Made by a program: the position numbers and the translations under genes
The notes under the pieces: model-generated
What the model saw: the letters and a program-made list of their open reading frames with translations, nothing else
Databases searched by the model: none
Told to the model about the DNA's origin: nothing
Assembly: GCA_043513815.1 (NCBI GenBank)
Contig: CP121313.1
Location: 4,310,727 to 4,374,726 of the forward strand
Direction of reading: 5' to 3'
From: JANQIO01 sp043513815
Lineage (GTDB): Bacteria > Pseudomonadota > Gammaproteobacteria > Pseudomonadales > Halieaceae
Length of the DNA stretch: 64,000 bases
Shown here: piece by piece, positions 1 to 8,349 of the stretch
How positions within the stretch are numbered: the stretch's first letter is position 1
How the letters are laid out: the number at the start of each line of letters is the position of its first letter

Positions 1-809
1 CCGCCACACCGCTTGCCACCCCCACCGGCGATACGGTGCTGCTGGGTGAACTGGTGAATATCAATCGAACCGTGGGTCCCAGCCAGCTGGTGCGCATCGA
101 TCGCCGTCGCACCGTAAGCCTGGATATTCGGCCACCGGAAGACATGTCCCTGGAGCGGGTCATGGATGTGCTGAAAAGCGAGGTGGAACCGGCCTTGCTG
201 GAGGCCCTGCCGGAAGACGGCAGTATTCTCTACGGCGGTAGTGCCAATGCGCTGACCCGCGCCATCAGCACCATGGGTAGCAATTTTGCCATTGCGATAC
301 TGCTACTGTTCCTGCTGATGGCGGCGCTGTTCCGCTCGGTCAAGGACAGCCTGCTGGTGGTCATGGCCATGCCGCTGGCCATGGTGGGCGGTGTGGTGTC
401 CCTGCGGATTCTGAACATGATGACCTTCCAGCCGCTGGACCTGCTGACCATGATCGGCTTCGTGATCCTGCTCGGCCTGGTCGTCAACAATGCCATTCTG
501 CTGGTTCACCAGACCCGCAGCGCCGAGGCCATGGGCAGCAGTCGTACCGACGCGGTGCGCCAGGCACTGCAGACCCGTATGCGACCTATCTTCATGAGCA
601 CCCTGACCAGCATTTTCGGCATGTTGCCGCTGCTGCTGATGCCCGGCGTGGGCAGCGTCATCTACCGCGGCCTGGCGGCAGTCATTGTCGGCGGCATGTG
701 CTTTAGCACCGCCTTTACCCTGTTACTGCTGCCTTGCCTGTTGCGCATGGGCAGCGAAGAATCTGCGCCGGCAACCCTGCCGCACGCCAAACCGAACCCG
801 GCCGCCTGA
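1..809 (+). CDS. RND efflux transporter permease, C-terminal part (5' end outside window)
   Basis: This is the last ~269 residues of an inner-membrane AcrB/HAE1-type permease that pumps substrates out using the proton gradient. The reading frame is open from base 3, so the true start lies upstream. Visible features are the end of the second periplasmic (porter/docking) region, then the usual block of hydrophobic helices (IAILLLFLLMAALFRS, LLTMIGFVILLGLVVNNAILLV) and the conserved late segment RMRPIFMSTLTSIFGMLPLL, typical of RND permeases before the last two helices. The tail is short and hydrophilic. The adaptor gene begins 25 bp downstream on the same strand, so the two are probably co-transcribed, in permease-then-adaptor order. 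The substrate cannot be deduced. Confidence 0.9.
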   Translation, partial: ATPLATPTGDTVLLGELVNINRTVGPSQLVRIDRRRTVSLDIRPPEDMSLERVMDVLKSEVEPALLEALPEDGSILYGGSANALTRAISTMGSNFAIAILLLFLLMAALFRSVKDSLLVVMAMPLAMVGGVVSLRILNMMTFQPLDLLTMIGFVILLGLVVNNAILLVHQTRSAEAMGSSRTDAVRQALQTRMRPIFMSTLTSIFGMLPLLLMPGVGSVIYRGLAAVIVGGMCFSTAFTLLLLPCLLRMGSEESAPATLPHAKPNPAA

Positions 810-834
810 CGCGGTATTGCCTGGAGGCATGGCT

Positions 835-1893
835 ATGAAACTGAAAACACTTGCACGGCTGGCGCTGATTGCCAGTTTGCTGCCCACCACTGCACTGGCG
901 CAGGGGCCGGCACCGGTTTCCGTGGAAACCGACTCGGTCACCCGCGAGAACGTGGCACCCACCATGACCGCCTCGGGCGTGATAGTGAGCCGCGAAGACG
1001 CCGCCATCGCCAGTGAACTGAACGGGCGCCTTGAGTGGATTGCCGAAGTCGGCGACCGGTTCAAGCAGGGCGATACTATTGCTCGCCTGGACCGGCACCT
1101 CATCGAGCTGGAGGAACGCGAGCGAGAGGCCAGCATTGCGGCGCTCAAGGCCAATCTCAACTGGCTGGAGCGGCAGACCAACCGTCTCGACGAATTGGCC
1201 ACCAGCAACAACACGGCTCACTCCGAACTGGATGAGACCCGCGCCCGCTACCTGGTCTTGCAGCAGGAGCTGACCCAGGCAGAGGTCGCGCTGGAACGCA
1301 CCCGCTACGACCTCGAGCGCGCCACAGTGCGGGCTCCCTTCGACGGCGTTGTGGTATCGCGGGAGATGGCCGCGGGTGAATACGCCACCGAAGGCCGCTC
1401 CCTGTTACGGCTGGTAAACACACTGGCTCTGGAAGTCAGCGTTACCGCACCCCTGCGCCTGGCACGCTTCAACCGGCCCGGCGATAGCGTACAACTCAGC
1501 AACGGTGACATGGTGGCTGAAGCCAGTATTCGCAGCCTGGTAGAAGTGGGCGACCTGCGTTCGCACATGATGGAGCTGCGTCTTACCCCGTCGACCAGTG
1601 AATGGCTGATCGGGGAAGCGGTAACGGTTGCGTTGCCGGCGGCACAGAGTGAAGACTCCACTACCGTAGACCGCGACGCGGTGGTGCTGCGCGATCGCAG
1701 CAATTATGTCTACGTCGTGACCGAGGACTCAACCGCCCAGCGGATTGCTGTGGAACTCGGCTCCGGTATTGGCGAGCGCATCGCGATTCGCGGCGCCATC
1801 CGGCCCGGGGATGCGGTGGTAGTGCGCGGCGCGGAGAACCTGCGTGACGGGCAGAAGGTCAACGCCCTGGATAAACAGGTGACCATGCGCTAA
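835..1893 (+). CDS. RND efflux periplasmic adaptor (membrane fusion protein)
   Basis: Predicted periplasmic adaptor linking the upstream RND permease to an outer-membrane channel. It begins with a Sec signal peptide (MKLKTLARLALIASLLPTTA, then LAQ), followed by a lipoyl/barrel-sandwich half (ASELNGRLEWIAEVGDRFKQGD), a coiled-coil hairpin rich in Glu/Arg/Leu, the second lipoyl half (VRAPFDGVVVSREMAAGEY) and beta-barrel/membrane-proximal domains. I chose ATG 835 over ATG 829 because a GGAGG at 823-827 is properly spaced only for 835. Longer upstream frames would run back into the permease gene. No outer-membrane partner is adjacent, so a general TolC may be used. The gene faces the selD-mnmH operon convergently. 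Confidence 0.88.
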   Translation: MKLKTLARLALIASLLPTTALAQGPAPVSVETDSVTRENVAPTMTASGVIVSREDAAIASELNGRLEWIAEVGDRFKQGDTIARLDRHLIELEEREREASIAALKANLNWLERQTNRLDELATSNNTAHSELDETRARYLVLQQELTQAEVALERTRYDLERATVRAPFDGVVVSREMAAGEYATEGRSLLRLVNTLALEVSVTAPLRLARFNRPGDSVQLSNGDMVAEASIRSLVEVGDLRSHMMELRLTPSTSEWLIGEAVTVALPAAQSEDSTTVDRDAVVLRDRSNYVYVVTEDSTAQRIAVELGSGIGERIAIRGAIRPGDAVVVRGAENLRDGQKVNALDKQVTMR

Positions 1894-1991
1894 GCGGCGC
1901 AGGAAAACGTTTCAGGCGGCATAACTCAGAAGAATGGGATTCTCGGCGAGAGACTGTGCGCACCGAGCGCCGAATCGGTGAGGCTGGCCGG

Positions 1992-4148
1992 CTAGGCGAA
2001 TACCAAACGCGAGTGACTGGGTTTGGCCTCGCGCACTTCTCCTACCATGGCAGGCTTTTCTCCCGCCGCCTCCAGCGCCGCCAGCAGTGCGCTGCAGCTG
2101 CTTTCGCTGATGGCAATCAACAACCCACCGCTGGTCTGCGGATCACACAACAACGGCGGCCAGGCCTGCACGGCGGGGGCTTTCTTGCGACTGAATACCG
2201 CATCCTCGAGCGCCGCCAGGTTGCCCTCGTGCAAGGTACTGCGATGACCGGCCAGCAGCAATTCCTCGGCACCTGGCAGGGAGGGCAGATCGGCCAGCAG
2301 CGCCTGCTGTCGCTTGCCCAGCATTTCCAGCAGATGCCCCGCCAGCCCAAACCCGGTGATGTCAGTACAGGCGGTTGCACCGTATTGCCTGGCCAGGTTC
2401 GCCGCTTCCCGGTTACTGCGTAGCATGCTGTCCAGGGCCGCAGCCTGCCAGTTGCCAGCGGCGTCACCGCTCATGGCGGCAGCAAAAATCACGCCGGTGC
2501 CCAGTGGCTTGGTCAGCACCAGGCGGTCACCCACACTGGCGCCCACCTTGCCAAGTGCCGATTGCCTGGACAGACTGCCGTTAACGGCCAGACCAAGAGA
2601 CAGCTCCGGGCCCTCCATACTGTGGCCACCCACCAGGGCGCAGTTGGCAGCCGCCAGCTCCCGGGCAAGTCCCGACAGCAACAGTTCCAGTTCACGACGC
2701 TGCAGCCTGGCAGAAGCGTAAGGCAGACAGACGTTGACCTGCGCCGAATGCGGCGCCGCACCCATGGCGTAAATGTCGCTCAGGGCATGCAGTGCCGTAA
2801 TGCGACCCATCAGCCAGGGATCAGACACGAAGTCGCGCAGGGTATCGATGGTCTGTACCAGGGTGTCTGTCGGCCAGTCCAGTACGGCAGCATCGTCCTT
2901 CAAGCGCTTGAGAGAGACCGTGCCAGGGTAGCTGGCGGCGACGCTGGCCAGTGCCTCTCGCAGGATTGACGCCGGCAGCTTTGCGCCGCAACCACCACAA
3001 TGCGGCTTGCCAGGCGCTGTGGGTGCCGGCATGGACGGCGGTGGCTCGCTGAACTGATCCATAAAGCGGCGATCAATACGATCTTTCCAACGCCAGACCC
3101 ATTCCCCGCTGGCTGAGAATGGCCCTCTGTCAGCCACGGCCCGGCGATCACCCAGGGACAGCAGTGAAAGAAACTGCTGCTGGGGCCGGTGTGCCTTGAG
3201 CGGCTCCCCGGCGACAGAAGCAGCCAGGTTGTGCGCCAGCACCGGCGCCTGGCGTACGGCGAATACCCCCGCCCGGGGCCGCGGGTGCTCGCGTTGCACG
3301 GCGACATCACCGGCGGCGAAGACACCGCTCTGTGCCACGACTTCCAGGGTATCTTCCACCAGCAGGAAACCGCGCTCGTCGGTAGCAAAGCCCGTGTCGG
3401 CCAGCCATTCTACCGGCACCACCCCGGTGCACCAGATCAGCTCGTCGTAGTAATCCGAGGTCTGGCCAATTTCCACCGCGGCTTCGGTCACCGCGGTGAC
3501 CCGGCTGTTTTCTTGCAGCTCGATACGGCTTGCCGTCAGGTTACGCAGTACCGTTGCCCTTGCGCGACTGTTGTAACCGGCCAGCAGCGAATCCCCCGCC
3601 AGCAAGCCAATGTCGACCGAGTCACCGAGGCGATGGCGCATGGCCAGTGCCAGCTCAACGCTGCCTGCACCACCCCCTACCAGCAGAATGCGCGGATGGC
3701 TTCCCTTGCGTACGCGCTTTTCCAATCCCCGCCAGCGCTGGTAAAAACTGCCCACCGGCTTGACCGGCACCGCATGTTCCCGGGCCCCGGGCACCGTCAG
3801 TTCCGGCTGGGCGCCGATATTGATCGACAAAATGTCGTATTCCAGCGCCGGCCGGCCCGCCAACGTCAACCGACGGCGCTCCCGGTCGATACCGGTGGCG
3901 GCGGCCCTTATAAAGCGAATTCCGCGAGCGCCGCAGAAGCGGCGCAGGTCGATGTGGGTTTCCTCAAAACGGTAGTGGCCCGCCACCAGCCCCGGCAACA
4001 TGCCCGAATATGGCGCGAAGTCTGTGTCACTGACCAGGGTGATGCGGGTGGCTGGTGGCGGCTTCATCGCCAGCATTCGCAGCACCAGTGCGTGGCTGTG
4101 GCCACCTCCCAGCAACACCAGATCCTGGATCGGTTCGGGTGCCATCAC
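1992..4148 (-). CDS. selD: FAD-dependent oxidoreductase fused to selenide, water dikinase (SelD)
   Basis: A 718-residue fusion. The N-terminal ~370 residues resemble an NDH-2-like pyridine-nucleotide/FAD oxidoreductase: dinucleotide-binding GGGHSH at 14-19, a second nucleotide-binding glycine motif (LLVGGGAGS) and the FAAGDVA motif near the FAD site. The C-terminal ~340 residues are selenide, water dikinase, which makes selenophosphate from selenide and ATP. The catalytic site reads HCGGCGAK, with Cys387 and Lys390 corresponding to E. coli Cys17 and Lys20. The position is Cys rather than selenocysteine, so no UGA readthrough is needed. The expected ATP-site segments DDAAV and GGHSMEGPE are present. 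The start ATG overlaps the mnmH stop by 4 bp (ATGA), indicating translational coupling. Such fusions are known; the oxidoreductase may supply reduced selenium (inference). Confidence 0.93.
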   Translation of the reverse strand: MMAPEPIQDLVLLGGGHSHALVLRMLAMKPPPATRITLVSDTDFAPYSGMLPGLVAGHYRFEETHIDLRRFCGARGIRFIRAAATGIDRERRRLTLAGRPALEYDILSINIGAQPELTVPGAREHAVPVKPVGSFYQRWRGLEKRVRKGSHPRILLVGGGAGSVELALAMRHRLGDSVDIGLLAGDSLLAGYNSRARATVLRNLTASRIELQENSRVTAVTEAAVEIGQTSDYYDELIWCTGVVPVEWLADTGFATDERGFLLVEDTLEVVAQSGVFAAGDVAVQREHPRPRAGVFAVRQAPVLAHNLAASVAGEPLKAHRPQQQFLSLLSLGDRRAVADRGPFSASGEWVWRWKDRIDRRFMDQFSEPPPSMPAPTAPGKPHCGGCGAKLPASILREALASVAASYPGTVSLKRLKDDAAVLDWPTDTLVQTIDTLRDFVSDPWLMGRITALHALSDIYAMGAAPHSAQVNVCLPYASARLQRRELELLLSGLARELAAANCALVGGHSMEGPELSLGLAVNGSLSRQSALGKVGASVGDRLVLTKPLGTGVIFAAAMSGDAAGNWQAAALDSMLRSNREAANLARQYGATACTDITGFGLAGHLLEMLGKRQQALLADLPSLPGAEELLLAGHRSTLHEGNLAALEDAVFSRKKAPAVQAWPPLLCDPQTSGGLLIAISESSCSALLAALEAAGEKPAMVGEVREAKPSHSRLVFA

Positions 4149-5227
4149 GCCTGTGACAGCTCCCGCGCGAGGGCAATGATTTCACCGCGATTGCCGGTGG
4201 CCGCAACGACTCCCTCGCGTTGGCCGATCTGGTAGTCATACATGGGGTCATAGTATTTCACCAGCAACAGCTCGATCCACTGGCGATGCAGGTCATTGTC
4301 TCTGGCCGCGAAGGCCTGCTGCATCAAGACATCGATTTCCGCATAAAGCACGCCACCCAGGCGTTTGCGAATCCGCCCCAGGCCCTCGCGCAGGTGCTCG
4401 GTGTGCTCGCTTTGACCCGCGTCGCCATGCCGCTGATGATAGCGGCTGCCCAGATCGAGAATATAATCTTCAAAGATGACCTCGACGCGGGAGGCTACCG
4501 GCTCTTCGACCACCAGCAGGCGGGATTCGCGCATACGATCGCGCAATGCCTCGGGCAGGGAGACGCGGCCAATAAGCTTGCCTTCATCCTCCAGCACCAG
4601 GGTATTGCCGCTTTCAAGACTGCGCATCAGTTGTATGCTCAGGGCGTTCTCAAAATCAATCTGGGAAGGCTGCGGGTCCAGCAGTCGACCAAAACTGGAA
4701 CCCCGATGCAGGGCCAGCCCCTCCAGGTCCACCGACCGGTCCAGCGCCTCAATGACCCGGGTCTTGCCACAGCCGGTCCTCCCGGCCACCAGCACGAAAC
4801 TCGCGGCGGCGACAGAGCGCTCGAGTTCTTCGATGAGAAAGCGACGCATGGCCTTGTAGCCGCCCAACACCAGCGGGTAGTCAACGCCCGCTTCGCGCAT
4901 CCACTGCCGTGCCGTCGAGGAACGCAGCCCTCCGCGGAAACAGTACAGGTAGCCCTCGGGGTGTTGGCGGGCAAAATCGCACCAGCCCTGGATGCGTGAC
5001 GCCCGAATTTCACCAGACACCAGCTCATGACCCAGCGCAATGGCAGCCCCCTGGCCGGACTCCTTATAGCAAATGCCTACCTCGTGCCGCTCAGCGTCAG
5101 TCATCAGGGGCAGATTCACCGCCGCAGGAAAGGCGCCGCGGGCAAATTCCACCGGCGCCCTCGTATCCATGAGGGGCACGTCGGTCAGGAACAGGGCGCG
5201 GTAATCCGCGGTGTCGTTCCTGGCCAT
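4145..5227 (-). CDS. mnmH: tRNA 2-selenouridine synthase (selenophosphate-dependent)
   Basis: A 360-residue MnmH (SelU/YbbB). It replaces sulfur by selenium in 2-thiouridine at the wobble position of certain tRNAs, using selenophosphate from the SelD encoded immediately downstream. The N-terminal rhodanese domain carries the catalytic Cys96 in YCFRGGLRSST. The P-loop domain has GRTGCGKT at 149-156. The length matches the family. It is the first gene of a two-gene operon with selD (4-bp overlap). No selA, selB or selC is visible here, so within this window selenium use points to tRNA modification rather than selenoprotein synthesis. Confidence 0.95.
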   Translation of the reverse strand: MARNDTADYRALFLTDVPLMDTRAPVEFARGAFPAAVNLPLMTDAERHEVGICYKESGQGAAIALGHELVSGEIRASRIQGWCDFARQHPEGYLYCFRGGLRSSTARQWMREAGVDYPLVLGGYKAMRRFLIEELERSVAAASFVLVAGRTGCGKTRVIEALDRSVDLEGLALHRGSSFGRLLDPQPSQIDFENALSIQLMRSLESGNTLVLEDEGKLIGRVSLPEALRDRMRESRLLVVEEPVASRVEVIFEDYILDLGSRYHQRHGDAGQSEHTEHLREGLGRIRKRLGGVLYAEIDVLMQQAFAARDNDLHRQWIELLLVKYYDPMYDYQIGQREGVVAATGNRGEIIALARELSQA

Positions 5228-5232
5228 GGCCG

Positions 5233-6144
5233 CTACTGCTCCCGGGCCTCGCCGCCAAACAGTTCCATCACCCGCTCCTGCAGACCGCTGACCACGTCGG
5301 TCATCAGGGCAAAATCCGCATCCAGCCTGGCCAGGGGGTCTGCTTCGGCAATGTCATCATTCTCAGCTACCAGCTCGTCAGCGAACTTTAGCCGGCGCAG
5401 CACCAGGTCTTCACACAGCAGCAGACTGAGTTTCTCGTCCCACGCCACCGCCAGGCGTACCACCTGCTTGCCCGCCTGCAGGTGAATCTCAACCTCTTCG
5501 CTATCGAGCTCCACGCCGCGGCAGCGCACCACGCCGCCGTCCTCGCCGAGATCGCGCATCTCGCAGTCACTGCCCAATTCCAAATCCTGGGGCAGGTTGC
5601 TGTGGGCGAGCCAGGCGGTCATCGCCGCCGCCGGGGACTGGTTCACCTGGGGCAGCAGCAGCGGCAGGCTGCCGATGCACTCGCGCAGCAGATTGACCAC
5701 TTCCTCGGCCCGGGAGGCTGAGGCGGCGTCCACGAAAATCCAGTTACTGCGGGTGTCGATATAGGCATAGACCCGGGTAGAGCGGGTGAAGGCGCGGGGC
5801 AGGCAGTCCTGCACGATCTCGTCCTTGAGCTGCAGCCGCTCCTTGCGATAGACCTTGCGGCCCTGTTCCTTCTCAATTTCAGCAACGCGATCGGTGAGCT
5901 GTTCGCGAACCACGGTAGCCGGCAGCAGTTTCTCTTCCCGACGCAGGCACAGCAGAAAACGCCCATTGGCGGCATGGACCAGGGTTTCCGTGTCCTCTCC
6001 CAGCGGCGGCACCCAGCCCAGCGCCAGTGGCTGGGACTTGCCGCAGGGGGTGAAGGTGGCTCCGGTGAGCTGCTGCTCGAGCTGCTCGGCGGAGAGGTCG
6101 AATGGACTGGTAAGGCGATAGGCCCGCAGGTTTTTGAACCACAT
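5233..6144 (-). CDS. rdgC: Recombination-associated protein RdgC
   Basis: A 303-residue RdgC, a ring-forming, non-specific DNA-binding protein that in E. coli modulates RecA-dependent recombination and replication restart. The N-terminus (MWFKNLRAYRLTSPFDLSAE) and the segment FTPCGKSQPLALGWVPPLG are diagnostic, and the length is normal for the family. It ends 5 bp before the mnmH start on the same strand, so it may head an rdgC-mnmH-selD transcript. It is divergent from the flavoprotein gene starting at 6324; the 179-bp gap probably holds both promoters, though I could not point to convincing -35/-10 boxes. Confidence 0.95.
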   Translation of the reverse strand: MWFKNLRAYRLTSPFDLSAEQLEQQLTGATFTPCGKSQPLALGWVPPLGEDTETLVHAANGRFLLCLRREEKLLPATVVREQLTDRVAEIEKEQGRKVYRKERLQLKDEIVQDCLPRAFTRSTRVYAYIDTRSNWIFVDAASASRAEEVVNLLRECIGSLPLLLPQVNQSPAAAMTAWLAHSNLPQDLELGSDCEMRDLGEDGGVVRCRGVELDSEEVEIHLQAGKQVVRLAVAWDEKLSLLLCEDLVLRRLKFADELVAENDDIAEADPLARLDADFALMTDVVSGLQERVMELFGGEAREQ

Positions 6145-6323
6145 AAAAAAGCTGACTTTATTGAGGGAGGGGCGCGATTGTACCTAAGCAGAGCCCGTTT
6201 CGCATAAATAGTCGCCGCCTGTACAACATTTTGACCCCGCCCGAGACCGGGTCGCTTGTTGGCCCGCATTGATGCCGTTTTAATGACCTGGAAGCCACGG
6301 AAATCACACATAATAGTGCCGCC

Positions 6324-7835
6324 ATGACTGAAAAAACCGCCCCCACCCAACCGCGCCGACTGAGTGAAGTTGATCACTGGGACATGGAAACCGATGTCGC
6401 CGTCGTCGGCTTCGGCGGCGCTGGAGGCTGTGCCGCTATCGAGGCCGCCGACGCTGGCGCAGAGGTCATCATCTTTGAGCTGGCCAGCGCCGCGGGCGGT
6501 TCCACCGCGCTGTCCAGTGCCGAGATTTATATGGGCGGTAGCGGCGGAACCCGGGTGCAGAAGGCCTCGGGCTTCGAAGACAGTACAGAAGCGATGTTTA
6601 CCTACATGTCCATGTGTGCGGGCCGGCTGGCGGACGAAGACAAGATTCGCAACTACTGCGAGAACAGTGCCGGCCATTTCGATTGGCTGGTAGGGCTGGG
6701 CGTACCCTTCAAGGACAGCTTCCACGAGGAGCGCGCCATCATGTGCCTGACCGATGACGGACTGCTCTATACCGGCAGCGAGAATGCCTGGCCCTTCAAC
6801 TCCCATGCGACTCCGGCTCCCCGGGGTCACAACCTCTACGTGGAGGGTGACAATGGCGGCCCGCTTTTCATGAAAATCGTCGGTGAGAACATCGAAAAGC
6901 GCGACAACATCCGCGTCGAGTACGAGGCCCGGGCACTGACGCTGATTGCCGATGAGCACAACCGGGTACACGGACTGGTGGTCCGCATCAACCAGCAGGA
7001 AGTCACGGTGCGCACCCGGGGTGGGGTGGTGCTGTGCGCCGGCGGCTTCGCGATGAACGAAGAAATGGTGAAGAAATACGCGCCGCGGCTCACGGCAGGC
7101 AGCTACCCGTTGGGCAATCCCGGCGACACCGGTGGAGGGATCCTGATGGGTATGGGCGTCGGCGCAGCTGCCATCAACATGCAGGAGGGCTTTATTACCC
7201 TGCCCTATTACCCGCCCGCCTCCATCACCTACGGCCTTGTGATCAACGACAAGGCGCAACGCATTATCAATGAGGATGTGTACCACTCAAGGCTTGGCAA
7301 TGCGATCCTCAAGGACAATGCTGACCGACACTACTTCGTGTTGACCGTGGAGCAATACGGTGATTACGAGAAAGCCAGCTGGATGGGCGCTGAAGTCGCT
7401 GCCACCGGCGAGACTGTCGAGGAGCTCGAATCAGAGCTGGGTCTGCCGGAGGGCTCCCTGGTCGCCACCATCGACCAGTACAATCATTTTGCCGAGCGCG
7501 GCGAGGACCCATTCTTCCACAAGTCCCCCGACTGGTTGCAGGTGATGAAGCCGCCGCTGGTGGCACTGGACGTGACACCCGGCCGCGGTTCCTACTGGCC
7601 CTATTTCACCCTGGGTGGCCTCGATACTTTGCCCAGTGGCGAAGTGGTCGACCCGCTGCGCTCAGTTATCCCCGGGCTGTATGCTGCCGGCCGCACGGCC
7701 TGCGGCGTGGTCCGCAATGCGGAAGGCTACTCAAGCGGCATGTCTATCGGCGACGCGACCTTCAGCGGCCGCCTGGCCGGTCGCAGCGCTGCGGCACGTG
7801 CCCTGTCTGGCAGCGACGCCACGCACGCGGCCTGA
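6324..7835 (+). CDS. FAD-binding oxidoreductase, fumarate reductase/3-ketosteroid dehydrogenase type
   Basis: A 503-residue flavoprotein with an N-terminal Rossmann motif (VAVVGFGGAGGCAAIEAADAG, glycines at 30-35, acidic Glu52 closing the first beta-alpha-beta) and a C-terminal FAD motif (GLYAAGRTACGVVRNAEGY). The middle part belongs to the FAD_binding_2 group, which includes fumarate reductase flavoprotein subunits, 3-ketosteroid dehydrogenases and urocanate reductases. There is no signal peptide or heme domain, so a cytoplasmic enzyme is likely. A steroid or other hydrophobic substrate is possible but not proven by the sequence. It is followed 45 bp later by a glyoxalase-like gene in the same direction. 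Confidence 0.82.
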   Translation: MTEKTAPTQPRRLSEVDHWDMETDVAVVGFGGAGGCAAIEAADAGAEVIIFELASAAGGSTALSSAEIYMGGSGGTRVQKASGFEDSTEAMFTYMSMCAGRLADEDKIRNYCENSAGHFDWLVGLGVPFKDSFHEERAIMCLTDDGLLYTGSENAWPFNSHATPAPRGHNLYVEGDNGGPLFMKIVGENIEKRDNIRVEYEARALTLIADEHNRVHGLVVRINQQEVTVRTRGGVVLCAGGFAMNEEMVKKYAPRLTAGSYPLGNPGDTGGGILMGMGVGAAAINMQEGFITLPYYPPASITYGLVINDKAQRIINEDVYHSRLGNAILKDNADRHYFVLTVEQYGDYEKASWMGAEVAATGETVEELESELGLPEGSLVATIDQYNHFAERGEDPFFHKSPDWLQVMKPPLVALDVTPGRGSYWPYFTLGGLDTLPSGEVVDPLRSVIPGLYAAGRTACGVVRNAEGYSSGMSIGDATFSGRLAGRSAAARALSGSDATHAA

Positions 7836-7880
7836 AAACCCGCTACACTCCCTCCCTCATTTGCACGCCGGGAGGGCTTG

Positions 7881-8321
7881 ATGGAATACCTGCACACGAT
7901 GATCCGCGCCAGTGACCTGGACGCTACCCTGGATTTTTTTTGCAACAAGCTGGGCCTCGAAGAGGTCAACCGCTACGACAGTGAGCAGGGCCGATTCACC
8001 CTGGTGTTCCTGGCAGCCCCCGGCGATGTCGCCATGGCCAGGGAGGCCAAGCGCCCGCTGGTGGAGATCACCCACAACTGGGAGCCGGAGGAGTACACCG
8101 GGGGCCGGAACTTCGGCCACCTCGCCTATCGGGTGGATGACATCTATGCGACCTGCCAGCGGCTCATGGATAGCGGTGTGACTATCAACCGCCCACCGCG
8201 GGACGGGCATATGGCCTTCGTCCGCTCACCGGACGGTATCTCCATTGAGCTTCTGCAGAAGGGCGAATCACTTCCACCCCAGGAGCCCTGGGCGTCCATG
8301 GAGAACACCGGCGAGTGGTGA
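7881..8321 (+). CDS. VOC-superfamily protein, glyoxalase I-like (lactoylglutathione lyase)
   Basis: A 146-residue member of the vicinal oxygen chelate superfamily. The sequence follows E. coli GloA closely at the four metal ligands: His in LHTMIR near the start, Glu in VEITHNW, His in FGHLAYRV and Glu in GISIELL. That supports a functional methylglyoxal-glutathione isomerase, but related VOC enzymes share this ligand set. I chose ATG 7881, preceded by GGGAGG at 7870-7875, over the TTG one codon earlier. It is probably co-transcribed with the flavoprotein upstream and is convergent with the DUF885 gene. Confidence 0.8.
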   Translation: MEYLHTMIRASDLDATLDFFCNKLGLEEVNRYDSEQGRFTLVFLAAPGDVAMAREAKRPLVEITHNWEPEEYTGGRNFGHLAYRVDDIYATCQRLMDSGVTINRPPRDGHMAFVRSPDGISIELLQKGESLPPQEPWASMENTGEW

Positions 8322-8349
8322 GCGCGCGACCCTGGGCCGCGTGTTCACG

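Noticed and set aside
3189..4235. 348-codon plus-strand frame opposite selD
   Set aside because: Antisense shadow of the conserved selD/mnmH genes; low-complexity, arginine/histidine/glutamine-rich composition.
5643..7286. 547-codon minus-strand frame overlapping rdgC and the flavoprotein gene
   Set aside because: It lies antisense to a clear FAD enzyme and out of frame with rdgC, and its sequence resembles no protein family.
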